Notes: generated from the sequence alone by a model not told the origin. A stretch of DNA of 64,000 nt from Labyrinthula sp. Ha (GCA_015227615.1 JAALGZ010000027.1:1-64000); one strand, 5' to 3'; numbered from the stretch's first letter, positions 10,942-23,700 are shown. Program-made: numbers and translations.

Positions 10942-13900
10942 TACTGGTCCTTGCTGCCTCTTAAAGAAACAAACATGGTTCCAATTCAAATGCTAGTAAA
11001 GGCAATCCTGATTTTCCCATATGGGCCGCAGAAAAAACTACAATATGCTCCCAAGTATTAAGACAGTTGAATTTATATCAATATCCAGCCTTATAAACCG
11101 CGATCTTGATTAGGGTATTTGAATATCCAAATTACTTTGCAAATCAAACAGGGGCATGCCTTTGGCAGAGTATCGAACAATTTCCGACTAAATTTGCCTA
11201 AACTAGAAAAAATAAAGGAACTTCATAGTTATTTTTTTAATTATTAAATTCTTCACAGTTATCAGAGTTCTGTAAAAGTCTATCTATTGCTCGCTGTCCT
11301 AATCCTAATCCTCCAAACCATCTATTGTGCAAGAATATCCGGAAACATGAGTTCTTATACAAGAATTACTTTTGTTTCATTGGTAATAGGTTAAAAACTA
11401 TTGAAGTTTTTAATTTAAAAATTTTAACTTGTTTAATTGGAATTTGACGTTCGATTGAGTTCTCGCCAAGAAACTTGTATGCTATTTTTCTTGAGTACAT
11501 GTTGGGTTTATTAAAGGGTAATGTCATACCGAGATATTGTCCAAAGTGAACACGGGGTTATTCTTATTGTTTGGACGATTATCTTATCGGGTATCACACA
11601 TCTCGCCAGATAACCCCAGTATTTACAGAAACTAATTTTAGTCAAAACTTGTAAACACATGAATAATTACTGATGAGTCTTATAAAAAGTCAAAAAAAAT
11701 ATGGCAAGGAGTAACGATAACATTTACACCCAGGTTTTCGTTTATCAACCGTTTTCACCCTTCTGTCGGTGAGAATTGATATCCGCTCAGTCACTAGTTT
11801 TGACGGCATGAAAGAATATTAAAGATTATTATTAAACTTTACAGTAGGAAATAGTTCGGCAATGATATCCTTAGCCTAGCAATGTGTCTCTGGGGAATAA
11901 AACTGGCATATCACCTATTTAAACCGGGAAGATTTATTGATACTATTTCCAATTGGGTTTTTCCTATAAGCGGGCTTTTAAATTTTTATGATGGAAGCGC
12001 TTTACAAGAGAGTTGGATCTAAGATTCAAGTGCAAAATGAAAAGTGTGAAACCTAGGTACTAGAGCTGCCCTTTCATACTCTGCATATTACCTTGTTAGA
12101 GCTATGGGACTGGGCAATTGATATTCAGCAAGTAGCCCAAGCTTTAACCTCTATTTGACACTTGCTGTATACTCTTAAGGTCTAAATACAAGTATTAGTT
12201 GAAATATCAAGATTGCTTTTTTTTCTAGTTACTTACTATCTACGTTCCTAGTATATCTAGACTGATATTACAAAAAAACACCAAAATGTTATAGAAACAC
12301 TACCACAAAAGTAGTGCTCAATGCCGGGTTAATCTGTTATGATTTTTATCTGGTTTGGTACTTTTCATAATCATGTCAGTATTCAAAATGAAGTATATAC
12401 TGACATGGCTTAAACTTCAATACCCATTTCTCAGATTGAAGAAGATGAAATTCAAAACGTTTCTCTAGGTGTCGGAAAACTCAACAGATATATCAAACAA
12501 AATTAGATAAAAATCTGTTAAAGCAATAAGAATTTCAAGAAAATAAGGAAGGTATGTTCGAAATAATCAGACCGAGAACAGAACAAGAGATTCGCTTGAA
12601 GCGAAAAAGTATGCTCAAAGCGTTCTCATTGAGAATATGGTCTAAGACCAAAGGAAAATAAAGATTCCATTATTATAACTACATGTTTTCAACATTTTAG
12701 CGTTTTGGAGGAGGAGAAATGTCATGCCCAAACTAAGTTTAGTTGTACGAAAGTACGGGATGGAAGATTCCCTTGAGAACTAGAAACCCACCTCTTAAAC
12801 GGAAAACCGCGGACCAAGAGCATTATGGCAAGTTGAATGTTTTAGCCGATAAATTTGAAACTACGATAAATCAGTATCAAAAAGTTTCGCATGTGGAGCT
12901 CAATACAACATTAAGTTGACACAGAATGTTGAAATTGTATTAATTTCTCCAGGAAATTTGTATTACGTAATTCAAACAGAGGAAATAACTAGGAAATAAG
13001 TACAATATCTTATAATTTTAATACAATGGAATAATGATCAACATGTAATTAAGCTATGTGAATCTATTTGGTAAATGATATTAGCCATTGTCCCGCGCTC
13101 TGGTCAAGAGCTAGAGCTTCACTTCCAAAATCCAACTAACAGACTCTCATCAGAAAACAGTTAAAATTGGCCTTCCTACCATATCTCATGACCTTAGAAA
13201 CACGGATCTACACTATTGAGATTACTTACCATTTCGTGAGAAAATATAAAGCTATGATTTGAGCTTCGTATAGTAGTACTACATTTCTTGATAGTAACAA
13301 AACCCCTCCACCCAAGATATTCCTGACCATGCCAAAATTAGCTGGTTACACAGAAAACAAAGTTTTCTTCAATATTGAAACAAATATTAGCAAGACCTAT
13401 GTAAAAGGATAATCTAACTTTAAGCAAAGATATAGCTTTACTCATTCATGTGATAGGCTCGAGTTCAGTTTCTTTTCTCAATTTCAGGATATTAAGCTCT
13501 GTTCTGGTAGTTCCGGAATCGGTATATTCTGAGAAACAAATTCTTCACAGAGTGATTCAATTAAGTTTATTTAAATTAAATTACTTTTTCCAAGGGTAGG
13601 TAAGACAATTCAAAACCCTCTCTAATAAATGAAACTATTCAACAAGATTATTAAGTTAGATTATTAAGTTTGATTTTACTTTAACTCGAACAAGAGTTCT
13701 GCACTTATTAATATAAAGTTACAGACTTAACTACATACTAATTTATAATCTGATTATTAAGTGTGATAGGTTTTTTTGGACTCCATGAGAAACAAAGGGA
13801 ATAGGAAAACTATCGGCGCTCTCTTGAAACGACAGGTTTTATTGCTCGGTAGAGTTAATCAAAGTAAAAGAGCTTAATAGCACTTTAGCTTTAACAGCTT

Positions 13901-14449
13901 TTCGTTTATTAATATTACAGAAGTTTTGATATTAGCCTTTCAAATTATTTAATTCCTGCTATGATATATTTACAGTTCTAGCTTAAGACCATGTATATTA
14001 GTTAATGGTTGATTTATTGGTCATCATTATTAATTATCACGGTAGTATCAAAACATACGGATGTATTTTGAGAAATTAAGGAGTAAAGAATTAAATCAAC
14101 CAATAAATAATATTACTACAAAATAAGAGAAAAGCTAACAGCAGTAACCAATTAAGCCTAAGAAAGACTTAATTTGAATCCATAGACGTAGATAGTATCG
14201 TCTAAGTATTTATTAAGGCTCTTGCGAGTATATACATACCATTAACTGTAATGGAACAGCCTCATTTGAGTAGAGAACTTCGTATTGACGTCGGAGTAGG
14301 CCTGAAGCATATCATTAAGTAAGCATAGTACTCAATTTATTTTCCTCAACTTCGTTAGAGGTATCAGAACTCTCGAGTCTCAATTCCTAGGATACAAAAC
14401 ACAAGCAGTTTTCTTAATTTGTTCTAGCAATATAACATTACCAGCTCAT
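10942..14449. other. 3.5 kb desert
   Basis: AT-rich sequence with no ORF longer than chance, no tRNA-like internal promoter and no recognisable repeat end. I see nothing supportable in it. Confidence 0.4.
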
Positions 14450-15283
14450 ATGACAAGAAAAATTCCAATAGGGCACACAAGATACTCATGGTACGGTAAA
14501 AACCAACAGCTTTCGCCATCTATAAGTAATTACATAAAAAATCATATTAAAATCTCCAATAATTGTGAAACAGAGATATTTCAAATAGGTATAACCTCTA
14601 TTCCAACATGTTTCTTATTCCAACGACCTCGACCAGAAGCACTCTGGAGGTGCGGATTTTATTCCCACCTCGTTCAAACACAAGAACAAAGGATCCTCAT
14701 TGATGCAGGATTCACAACAAAAGAAGCAAAAAAACGAAGCATATCATCATTTAATCACCTTTCTAACCAATTATCAGCGTTAGGCCTGTTTCCAGATGAC
14801 ATCAGCTTAATCATCCTCACTCACTCGCATTGGGATCACATGAACGGCATCGAAGATTTTCCTGACTCAGATATTCTAATTTCTTCAGAAGAACTTTCTT
14901 GGGCCAAAAATACCTCTCAAGTTTCTCTTTCCGATAAAAACCAACTGAACAAAAGAAAACTTGTTTTTCCTTCGAATGAGAGAATTGACTTTTTTGGCTT
15001 TGAGTTGAGGTATGTTTGTCCAAGTGTTTATGTATCTACTGAAACTGGACATACTCCTGGAAGTTTGAGTGTTTTTGTTTTTACCTCTTCAAAATGTTTT
15101 TTCTGTTTTACTGGAGACTCTGTTTATGTAGAAGAAAATATTAAGAAACAGATTCCAATTGGAGCAAAAACAAGTTACTCTGAAAATATGCTATTCTTAC
15201 AAAGACTACACAAACTAAATTTAATCTGTCTTAAGCAAAATATAAAATTTACAATAATCCCTGGACACAAAAAAATTGGTTAA
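14450..15283 (+). CDS. Metallo-beta-lactamase-fold hydrolase
   Basis: 277 residues in one exon from an ATG at 14450. The zinc site is complete: THSHWDHM at about residues 123-130 (HxHxDH), the histidine in TGHTPGS at about 198-204, the bridging aspartate in TGDSV at about 220, and the last histidine in IIPGHK at about 270. The strand ILIDAG at about residue 83 is the usual lead-in. This layout belongs to the glyoxalase II/lactonase-like branch, which hydrolyses thioesters, lactones or phosphodiesters using two metal ions; the substrate cannot be told. There is no signal peptide, so it is probably cytosolic. It is convergent with the membrane-protein gene, with about 690 bp between them. Confidence 0.87.
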   Translation: MTRKIPIGHTRYSWYGKNQQLSPSISNYIKNHIKISNNCETEIFQIGITSIPTCFLFQRPRPEALWRCGFYSHLVQTQEQRILIDAGFTTKEAKKRSISSFNHLSNQLSALGLFPDDISLIILTHSHWDHMNGIEDFPDSDILISSEELSWAKNTSQVSLSDKNQLNKRKLVFPSNERIDFFGFELRYVCPSVYVSTETGHTPGSLSVFVFTSSKCFFCFTGDSVYVEENIKKQIPIGAKTSYSENMLFLQRLHKLNLICLKQNIKFTIIPGHKKIG

Positions 15284-15975
15284 TAGTTTGTTTTTTGTGT
15301 CTTCCAGTATTCTACGAAACTTTTTTTTCTCTAAAGTCACAAGGTCTTAATCACTCTCTTCCCCAGTTAGATCAACCACTTCTTTCTCTGCAGTAGCCAG
15401 AACTTTTTTCATAGTAACCAAGTAGGAAAATTTTATAACTATAAATTATTTAAGCTCTCCGTCTAACTTTTCTAACTGCTCTCCACTCAACCTCAATAAC
15501 TCGAAGATTTTACCTTTTACAAGGAATTAATCTTCAAGCCTGTACATCATGACTCTTATTGTCACTACTACATACTAAACTCCCTTCCAAGGATACCATG
15601 CTTTTTTTGCCTACAATATACTTTTGTTTTCAATTTTTGCTCTAATATTTAAATCGAACTGAGCTTGCTTACAAAAATTGAAAAAATCATTTTGATGAGA
15701 GAAGAAGGGTGAAAGGGAGGAATCAGAACTGCAAAACACCAACTCTGTATTTTCTTATCTAGGAAGATCCTATTATTAATATGCTTCAGGATGTAAAAGA
15801 CTTTGTGCATTCCTGGTCTTTGCATGCGCTTGAAATTTATTCTTCCAGATGTCGTCCTTGAACGAGACCTTAGGACTGCATGAGACAGAAATGTACTTAT
15901 CTTGAGAAATCAACCAGAACAATAATGCGGTAGAGCTCCACAAAACGAATACATTTTAGAGCTTATGTTGCATAT
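15284..15975 (-). other. Spacer with coding-like minus-strand fragments
   Basis: Between two convergent genes the minus strand carries stretches with protein-like codons: about 15777-15960 (ends AQSLLHPEAY) and about 15350-15550 (contains KIFELLRLSGEQLEKLDGEL and ends EVVDLTGEESD, which resembles a SUMO-interacting motif). Neither forms a complete gene; the second has interruptions without a frame change. They could be remnants of one small gene, or exons separated by tiny introns that I could not place. Confidence 0.25.
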
Positions 15976-16986
15976 TTACTTTTTCCTCAACCACTTAAAC
16001 AAACGTGTAATTGGTCTGAATGGAAGGAGTAGAAGGAAAACTACAACACGCTGAAATACTTTCACGAGCACCTTCGGAATAAACAACACAATGTTCCATA
16101 TCAGCTCAAGAAGAGTTGGTCCAACGAGCAACACCAACAGAAGCGCAACGCAGAAGGCTGTATAGTCAAACATATCTTCAGCAATCTCGTGACTTGTCTT
16201 CAACGTCTTTAAACTTGAAACTGCTAGAGATCTATATATAAAGTAGTTCATCTTGCAATATGTAACTATGTTTCTTATTTGATGTGCCAAGTAATCGACA
16301 ATAGGGCTCTTGGATATAACTTTTTTTCTCTTCAATTCACCAGCCGCATATTTCTCCAAGGGAAGCCAAACTCTGGTATGAGCCTCTTCTTGAAGTGTCT
16401 TTAGCGCTCTTTCCCAAAAATCAGATCCCTGGGTGATGATCCTATTAAAGGAAGACCAAAATTGATCTGGTACCGAAGCTGTTGAGGTGGAAACAAACTC
16501 AGTGCTCTTCAAGTATTTCACTATGTGAAGAATTTTTGAGAACGAAGTATCACGTGACCAAGATAGAAAAGAGACTCCATCCTGGGAAAGCTTGGTGAAG
16601 AATTCCAAATAATACTCTAACCCATCCGTTTTCACCGCAGCTAGCTGCTTCTTCATCTCCTCTAGCTCCGATTGGGATCGCTGAAAATCGTTCTGAACTT
16701 TCCTGAGTCTCTGCTCACTTTCTTTCACAATTCTGTCTATTTCCTTTTGATTCTTGAGTTTTCTTTCAGTAAACTGTTTGGTAAAATCATTTTTCTCCTC
16801 GTAGGCCTTTTCCAGTTGTCCTTTTAGCTTAAGAACTTCCTGTTTTAAACTATCTGCGCTATCTCCTCCATTTTTTCTTGTTAGTTCAACATCAGGTGGC
16901 ACAAACTCCTTTCCAAGTACCTCAATTGCAGTCATAAGCAGCAGGACAGCAATAAACATGCGAAAGAATCCATTTTTCATTCTCAT
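15976..16986 (-). CDS. Unrecognised coiled-coil membrane protein with signal peptide
   Basis: 336 residues, one exon. Order of parts: a signal peptide or anchor at about 6-26; an Asp-rich short linker; a long coiled coil at about 45-118 (Glu/Lys/Gln-rich heptads such as LKQEVLKLKGQLEKAYEEK); a mixed middle part with several Trp; then one long or two close hydrophobic segments at about 270-300 and 308-322, ending in a basic tail RLFKWLRKK. The basic end suggests a cytosolic C-terminus, with the coiled coil in the lumen or outside. I recognise no family. It is divergent from the Pol I gene, with 106 bp between the start codons. Confidence 0.8.
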   Translation of the reverse strand: MRMKNGFFRMFIAVLLLMTAIEVLGKEFVPPDVELTRKNGGDSADSLKQEVLKLKGQLEKAYEEKNDFTKQFTERKLKNQKEIDRIVKESEQRLRKVQNDFQRSQSELEEMKKQLAAVKTDGLEYYLEFFTKLSQDGVSFLSWSRDTSFSKILHIVKYLKSTEFVSTSTASVPDQFWSSFNRIITQGSDFWERALKTLQEEAHTRVWLPLEKYAAGELKRKKVISKSPIVDYLAHQIRNIVTYCKMNYFIYRSLAVSSLKTLKTSHEIAEDMFDYTAFCVALLLVLLVGPTLLELIWNIVLFIPKVLVKVFQRVVVFLLLLPFRPITRLFKWLRKK

Positions 16987-17092
16987 TTTTTCTTTTCTTT
17001 TCTATTCGTCCTTTCTGTGCGTTAAACAAAATCCAGGGATGGCCGAAAAAGCCTTAAAAGTGTTCCAAGTTTTTTAACCACAAAAGTAAGAG
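16987..17092. promoter_or_regulatory. Shared divergent promoter interval
   Basis: Only 106 bp separate the start codons of the coiled-coil membrane protein (minus) and RPA2 (plus), so both core promoters must lie here or overlap the 5' coding ends. No clear TATA box is seen. This is an inference from spacing. Confidence 0.4.
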
Positions 17093-20000
17093 ATGAAAAC
17101 TAATCCATCGAGTTTCAATGAAGGAATTCCAAGCGACGCAGAAGAAATACGGAACAGATTGCGGTCTTTAGTCTCATGTCATGTAGATTCAATGAATCAT
17201 ACAATGGATATCCAACTACCACAGGCTGTTAAAGGAATTCGACCTGTGGAAATTGTTCTCGACAAGTTTTTAGAAGACGAGGAGACTCATAAAAAGTTCA
17301 GCATTCAAGTAAAGATTGAATCTATTAGATATGGAAAGCCAACTGTGGGTTCTGGTTTTGAAAAGTTTTCAAAATTTGATAAATTGCTTTACCCAAGTTA
17401 TTGCCGATTAGCAAGAGTCAGCTACAAGACGCCAATGACAGCAGAAATTTCCATTCGCTTGCCTTCTCTCACAGATCCTGGTACTTTTATAGAACACACG
17501 TTCGAGAAAACTCTTGGTGATATTCCCGTAATGGTTGGTTCAAATTTATGCAATATCGAGAACTCAAAAAGTAGTGCGAGATTTCTCGTTTCGAAGAAAG
17601 AAGATGCGTTTGAAGTAGGCGGATATTTTATAGTGAATGGAAATGAACGAGCAATTAGATTACTACAAATGCCATTAGCTCATTATTTTCAAGCAATACA
17701 AAGAAATAGTTATAAAAAAAGAGGACCTGAGTTCACAGACAAAGCAGTTTCTATTCGATGTGTAGGAGTTGGATCAAACACCTTGGTTTCGCGAACTTTA
17801 AATTTACACAACAAGAAAGATGGGACAATGGTTTTAAGAGTTTTATTGAGAAAAACAGAGTTTTTTGTTCCTGTTATGCTGATTTTAAAAGCTTTAAGAA
17901 CCCCGATGTGCACTGATAAAGAAATATTTAGTTTTCTCATGCGGGGTTTTCCACCTGAAGTGCAAACGCGGATTAGCGTAAATTTACGCGCTACAGCTGC
18001 TTTAGGTTGTTTCAGTGCAAAGCAGTGTAGAAAACACTTGGGACAAATATTTAGACCTGTTTTGCCTTTTGCGAGTGATAATGATTCTGATGAGTTACTT
18101 GGTAGATTATTCCTAGAGAAATTTCTTTTCATTCACATTGATGAAAAAAATGATCTTGCAAAGTTTGAGCTTCTAATTGAAATGATTCGAAAACTTTTAT
18201 CTTTTGTACTTGGACGAACAATTGAGGATAACCAAGATTCTTTGAATAATCACGAGTTAATGACTCCAGGTTATATTTTCGGATCAATGCTGCGAGAGAG
18301 ATTAGAACAGTATTTGTATGGAGTTAGAGGACTATTATTTATGGAAGTACGTAATCAAAAAAGCAGAGCGAACTTTATAAAACAATCTATTGATGCCGGG
18401 TTTTTAAAAACAATTCTAGACAAGCAACCAGATATTGGTAAAAAGCTGCTTCTTTTTCTTGGAACTGGAAATTTAGTTTCTGAAACGAATATTGATATGA
18501 TGCAAGTTGCAGGGTACACAATCTTAGCAGAAAAACTAAACAGATTCCGGTTTCTTTCTCATTTTAGAGCAGTACATCGTGGTCAATCATTTACAGAAAT
18601 GAGAACTACAACAGTAAGAAAACTTTTGCCTGAAAGTTGGGGATTTCTGTGCCCAGTCCATACACCAGATGGATCTCCTTGTGGTCTCTTGAACCACATG
18701 GCAACTCAATCCACAGTTATAACACATTCCTATGAGGGATCTGGATATAAGAAGAGAGTGCACCAGCTCATTTCAACATTGGCGAAACTTGGGGTATCAA
18801 TTACAGCTTCACAGGGTGGTTCCATCACCAGTGTGGAGCTCTCCGGATCTGAAAATTTATTTCCAGTTATGCTGGATGGAGTTGTTGTGGGATACTGTGA
18901 TCAACAAACCGCGGAAGACGTCGTAGTCCCTGCGGTTCGTTACATGAAATCTCAAATTACAAATCAAGAGTATATAGTTTCCCAAAACTCAGGAAAAAAG
19001 TACCTACCATATGTTGATCCTGTTTTCCTCTTGAAACGTGCAGAAATTGAGAATCCCTCTGGTGGTGTATTTCCTATTCACACGGATATATGTTTCATCC
19101 GACCATCTACATTTGCTAAAGGCTGTTACCCTGGATTATATATATTTACTCGAATAAATAGACTCACAAGACCTGTTGTGAATCTGAAATATAACAAGAT
19201 TGAACTTATTAGTCCACTTTCTCAAACTTTCATGAACATAGCTGTTAACTTAAATGACGTGGCAAAAGTAAAAACTGAAGAAAAAGAAGCTGAGTTTTAT
19301 ACACACTGTGAGTTATATGACTCTTCAATGCTTAGCTTAATAGCTTCTCTTACTCCGTTTTCTGATTTTAACCAATCTCCGAGGAATATGTACCAGTGTC
19401 AGATGGGAAAGCAGACAATGGGAACTCCAATGCACAACTTCAAATATAGGTTTGACAATAAGATATACAGAATAAACACTCCACAAGCACCAATTTGCCA
19501 AAACAATAACCAATCAAACTTTGCTTTAGATGAACATCCACAAGGTACAAATAGTATTGTGGCTGTAATTAGTTATACGGGATATGATATGGAAGATGCT
19601 TGTATTATTAACAAGGCTAGCATTGAAAGAGGATATAAACATGGAACCATGTATAAAACATATGTAATAAATCTACAGGATAAACTACACCAGTTCTTTT
19701 CTAATGTGAAGACTGATGGAAAACATGTAAGATTATTTTACAATAATCTTGATCCCTACGGACTTCCCGAAATTGGATCAAAACTTGGATTTATGGATGC
19801 AGTTTGCTGTAGAATTGATGCTGTAACTGGTAAGATTATAGCCGAAAAACACAAGTCATCTGAAATTGGTATCGTTGATTCTGTTCTCTTATTTGGAGAT
19901 CGTCAAGCTAGCAAAGAAGCAACTGCTAAAAAATACACTGGGACCTCTAAAGTTACAAAAAACTTGGTTTATGCCTGTAATGCAAGTAAAGCAATTATTA

Positions 20001-20797
20001 AAGTTCGATATAATAGAAACCCGATTGTAGGTGACAAATTTGCTAGTCGTGCTGGACAAAAGGGTGTGCTTTCAGTGGCTTGGCCACAAGAAGACATGCC
20101 ATTCACAGAGACTGGAATGACACCTGACTTCTTGATTAACCCCCACGCAATGCCTTCAAGAATGACAATTGGAATGCTACTTGAGAGTATGGCGGGCAAA
20201 GCAGGCGCTTTGAACGGGGAATTTCAGGATTCAACCCCATTTAGGAATCATGAAACTGTGGATCAAAAAAACATGGTGGAATACTTTGGGAAACAATTGG
20301 AGGAAAAAGGATTTAATTTTTACGGAGCTGAAAAAATGTACTCTGGATTTCTCGGAACCGCTTTGGAGGTTAACATTTACATTGGAGTTGTATACTACCA
20401 GAGATTGAGACACATGGTTAGTGACAAATCCCAAGTTCGAGCCACAGGTCCGATTGATGGGGTGACGAGACAACCTGTTAAAGGTAGGAAAAGAATGGGT
20501 GGAGTGAGATTTGGTGAGATGGAAAGAGATAGTTTATTGTCTCATGGGACTCAATTTCTTACTCAAGATCGACTTCTGAACTCATCTGACAGGCATGTGG
20601 CTTACATTTGCTGTGGCACGTTTCTTGGAACGGTGGGAACCAGAAAAGTTTCCATCACTGGGGAACCTTTGGCGGAAGTGAAATGCAGACTGTGCGGATC
20701 AACATCAAATTTTAAATGTGTCGTCATCCCTTTTGTGTTCAGGTACTTGGTGACAGAACTTGCTGCAATGGGGATTAAATGGGATATTTGCTTGTGA
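17093..20797 (+). CDS. RPA2: RNA polymerase I second-largest subunit (RPA2/A135 type)
   Basis: 1,234 residues in one exon, about the family's normal length. It forms half of the Pol I active centre and, with RPA1, transcribes pre-rRNA in the nucleolus. The RPB2-family domains follow in order: N-terminal protrusion and lobe; fork (FRAVHRGQSFTEMRTTTVRK, then LCPVHTPDGSPCGLLNH at about 515-545); hybrid-binding region with YTGYDMEDACIINK at about 830; the loop GDKFASRAGQKGVLS at about 978; HAMPSRMTIGMLLESMAGK at about 1015; and the anchor and C-terminal clamp. RNMYQCQMGKQTMGTP (about 763) has the wording of Pol I rather than Pol II or III. In the C-terminal zinc ribbon the second pair is visible as CRLC, but the first pair reads YICCG, so it is unusual. 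No intron was found in 3.7 kb. Confidence 0.97.
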   Translation: MKTNPSSFNEGIPSDAEEIRNRLRSLVSCHVDSMNHTMDIQLPQAVKGIRPVEIVLDKFLEDEETHKKFSIQVKIESIRYGKPTVGSGFEKFSKFDKLLYPSYCRLARVSYKTPMTAEISIRLPSLTDPGTFIEHTFEKTLGDIPVMVGSNLCNIENSKSSARFLVSKKEDAFEVGGYFIVNGNERAIRLLQMPLAHYFQAIQRNSYKKRGPEFTDKAVSIRCVGVGSNTLVSRTLNLHNKKDGTMVLRVLLRKTEFFVPVMLILKALRTPMCTDKEIFSFLMRGFPPEVQTRISVNLRATAALGCFSAKQCRKHLGQIFRPVLPFASDNDSDELLGRLFLEKFLFIHIDEKNDLAKFELLIEMIRKLLSFVLGRTIEDNQDSLNNHELMTPGYIFGSMLRERLEQYLYGVRGLLFMEVRNQKSRANFIKQSIDAGFLKTILDKQPDIGKKLLLFLGTGNLVSETNIDMMQVAGYTILAEKLNRFRFLSHFRAVHRGQSFTEMRTTTVRKLLPESWGFLCPVHTPDGSPCGLLNHMATQSTVITHSYEGSGYKKRVHQLISTLAKLGVSITASQGGSITSVELSGSENLFPVMLDGVVVGYCDQQTAEDVVVPAVRYMKSQITNQEYIVSQNSGKKYLPYVDPVFLLKRAEIENPSGGVFPIHTDICFIRPSTFAKGCYPGLYIFTRINRLTRPVVNLKYNKIELISPLSQTFMNIAVNLNDVAKVKTEEKEAEFYTHCELYDSSMLSLIASLTPFSDFNQSPRNMYQCQMGKQTMGTPMHNFKYRFDNKIYRINTPQAPICQNNNQSNFALDEHPQGTNSIVAVISYTGYDMEDACIINKASIERGYKHGTMYKTYVINLQDKLHQFFSNVKTDGKHVRLFYNNLDPYGLPEIGSKLGFMDAVCCRIDAVTGKIIAEKHKSSEIGIVDSVLLFGDRQASKEATAKKYTGTSKVTKNLVYACNASKAIIKVRYNRNPIVGDKFASRAGQKGVLSVAWPQEDMPFTETGMTPDFLINPHAMPSRMTIGMLLESMAGKAGALNGEFQDSTPFRNHETVDQKNMVEYFGKQLEEKGFNFYGAEKMYSGFLGTALEVNIYIGVVYYQRLRHMVSDKSQVRATGPIDGVTRQPVKGRKRMGGVRFGEMERDSLLSHGTQFLTQDRLLNSSDRHVAYICCGTFLGTVGTRKVSITGEPLAEVKCRLCGSTSNFKCVVIPFVFRYLVTELAAMGIKWDICL

Positions 20798-23700
20798 AGT
20801 TCATCCAACTATTGTGTCAGATTTGACCCAGGCTTTTCTTGCCAATCAAGAATATTAGATTGTAGCAACCTTACCTGCAAGTGACGCTCCTCTTGATTTG
20901 TTCTAATCTTTAAAAGAGGCGAAGCGTGATGATTCTTGTAGGTGTTGCCTTCGGTACTTTGAATGTTTTGTTTGCGAGCTTCAATTTCAAAGATATCATC
21001 ACAATTTTAAGCTTGCCGTGTTTCTTTTCAGTTTGTAAATTATTACAGTCCCTTTAACAAGAAAAATTTCCATTTCTACAAGGGAGACAAAGTCAAGATC
21101 AACGCTACAATTGAATAAATATTTGAGAAGTGCGTTTGTCTTGAAGAATATATCACTTCGGATTTCAGGAACGCTTTCTTTTAACTTCCTTTGCCTAAAG
21201 ATTTAATTTTAATAAGGGACTGCTTTCTTCTAGGCACAGAAAACAGTGAAAAGAAAAAATGACCTGTGCATGGGGTGAACATCATTTTCTTAAGAGCATA
21301 AAAAGGAGCAAAATTTCTTGTTGCCTACATTCTTGTGTACAAATGCCTATGCGTGTGCCCATAATTACAGAGTATTGGAAATAGATTCTTAAGATCAAAA
21401 AATCATAAAGCTGCACTTCATTTGAATTAAGAGTGACAAAACATTTTATTTGTTAAGTACCAAAAGTAAGAGTGAAGATCCTTTTACTTGAAGAGAGTAC
21501 AGTGTGATACGTAAGCTAGCTTAGTCATCTCTTTAGTCAGCTTCTCAAACTAATACTTAGTAATCTTCGCCTTAGCACAGGAAGACTTTTGCTTTATCTC
21601 TGGAAAGTTATTGACTCCTACCTGCAAAAGACAAGTGTGGTTCCGTATGAATATTGCAGTGAAACAAGAAACAATATCCGCTCCATGAATATAAAATGAT
21701 TAGTACTAACCAGAGTCTATGAATTTGTAGCAAGCTAGTCTAACTAAAATCTATGCTCAACTCTGTGTAACCATAATTTTGGGTGATATTGTATATATGT
21801 TTTAGAACGGTTGCTCCCAAGAGCTTTTCAGTTATAAATATTAAAGGCAACTTACTGACTGTTTGTGAACACCTCTCCAAGGATTTTCATTTAATCATAT
21901 CAAGGCCTCAGATTTAATGAGAATTATTAATTATCTAATAATTCTTGTTTAATTCTCATTATGTATAAGAAAGTTTGGATTTTGCTTTATACCAAATGAT
22001 TCAGATTTTCTTGCAAGCATCAGCTCCGCATAAATTATCACCAACTAATTTGGCCACCTGATCATTGACAAAATGACCTCAATGTTCTTATCACATTTTT
22101 CCACTGGATGAAAGCCTTCATAACTGTCTATCTAGCTAGAGAATATTAGAACAAAAGACTATTTTCTGACCTTATGGTTGACTTTTGAAAGGCTTGGTAT
22201 GCCTCAAAAGTAAAATCATAGGCCGTTTACCCTAGGGACGTATGGTTTAATTCATTTTTGATGTTCAGTTATGGTTCATAAGCAATTAAGAAATTATTAC
22301 GTATTTAGAAAAACAGATCAAGACGAAGCGTGTAACTAAGAATTTAGTTAATTAACCAAATCGAAACTTTCTTCATATAACAGATATGTGCTATTTCTCG
22401 AGCTAAGTAGAGCTTAAATATTCCGGAGGTTGTCAAGATTGCAATGAATGTAAGCCTTGAAAACTCTTGTACTATGGAATCATGCTTCTTTTAGCTCGTA
22501 ATTTTTGGCTACCATTCTTGTCTCACACACAATCTATGAAGCACAAATTAAGTTTTCTAGTGAAGATTGCAGTAGTTTTCGATAATGCTGCATAAATCAC
22601 AATGTCCACAAATTATCATGCTATGATAATGTTTCATGACTTTAAGCACAATTGTGTCCGATAATCATTTAAATTCTATGAGGAAAATATTTACTTATAT
22701 CTTCAAGATTGAGTTCAACACTCCTGTCTGGTGAATCTATTTCATGGTACATATTTCGGTGAAAGCTGCATGATTACACAAGCTTCCCCCTTCTTCAGCA
22801 TACTCATAATTTCCAATACGTGGTAACCCTTAAACTTTGCAAGTATGCTTATATCAAGTGCAATAGTGATAATTTCTCAAACAACCAAACCACCTCTATA
22901 TGAATTCGGTTTAACCATTTTCCTTCCGAAGTAAATTCCTCTTGTCCATTTAAGTACACAAATAATAATTCAAATCTAATAAAAAACTCATTTATGGAAA
23001 TATACTCATGATGGAAGAACCTGGAAGCTGAATGTGAATGTGCGAAGTGACTTTTCTGTTTTGGCTAGTCTTGGGAAGATGAAGGTCCCATAGGTTCACT
23101 TTAGATATTAGCTTACAGGGGGAAAGATATGGTTCTTTATAAATAAACAAGTTTCATAAACTACTGATACTCGAGAAATTTTACTTGAGAAAACCTTAGC
23201 AACCAATATTTAGATATTGATCTAACATCTCTGCTACTTTCTCAGAGAGATATCTAGGCTGCCAATAATTTTAAGTTACCTGTCACAACTCACGGAAACT
23301 AAATACGTGTATCGCACTATATTCGTAGAAGTTCCATCATGAATCTGTGATGATATATTTCTCGAACTAAAGGTGTTAACAGATAAGCGACGCATACTTC
23401 ACATCACGAATTCAACAAAGTATAAAGCGATTCTGGGATTAGGCGCTCCCCACAGTCCAAACATTTGAGCAACTTTCACTCATACGGAATAACACTGTAA
23501 AGTCAAAATTCCAGAAATTAAGTTAATTTGACTGCACATTCTGACCAATGTCGTGTACAGGCATAAAAACCAAATCCAAGTAACTTAATTTACTTATTTG
23601 GCCCCAATATTTTCCTTAAAACGAGGATGTTTTGTAGTTTTATCAATCGGTTTAAGATATTTCTCATTCACTACGAAGGTTTATTATCAAGGATGGCTTG

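Noticed and set aside
17710-18132. 140-codon minus-strand frame
   Set aside because: Lies wholly inside the conserved RPA2 gene and is its antisense shadow.
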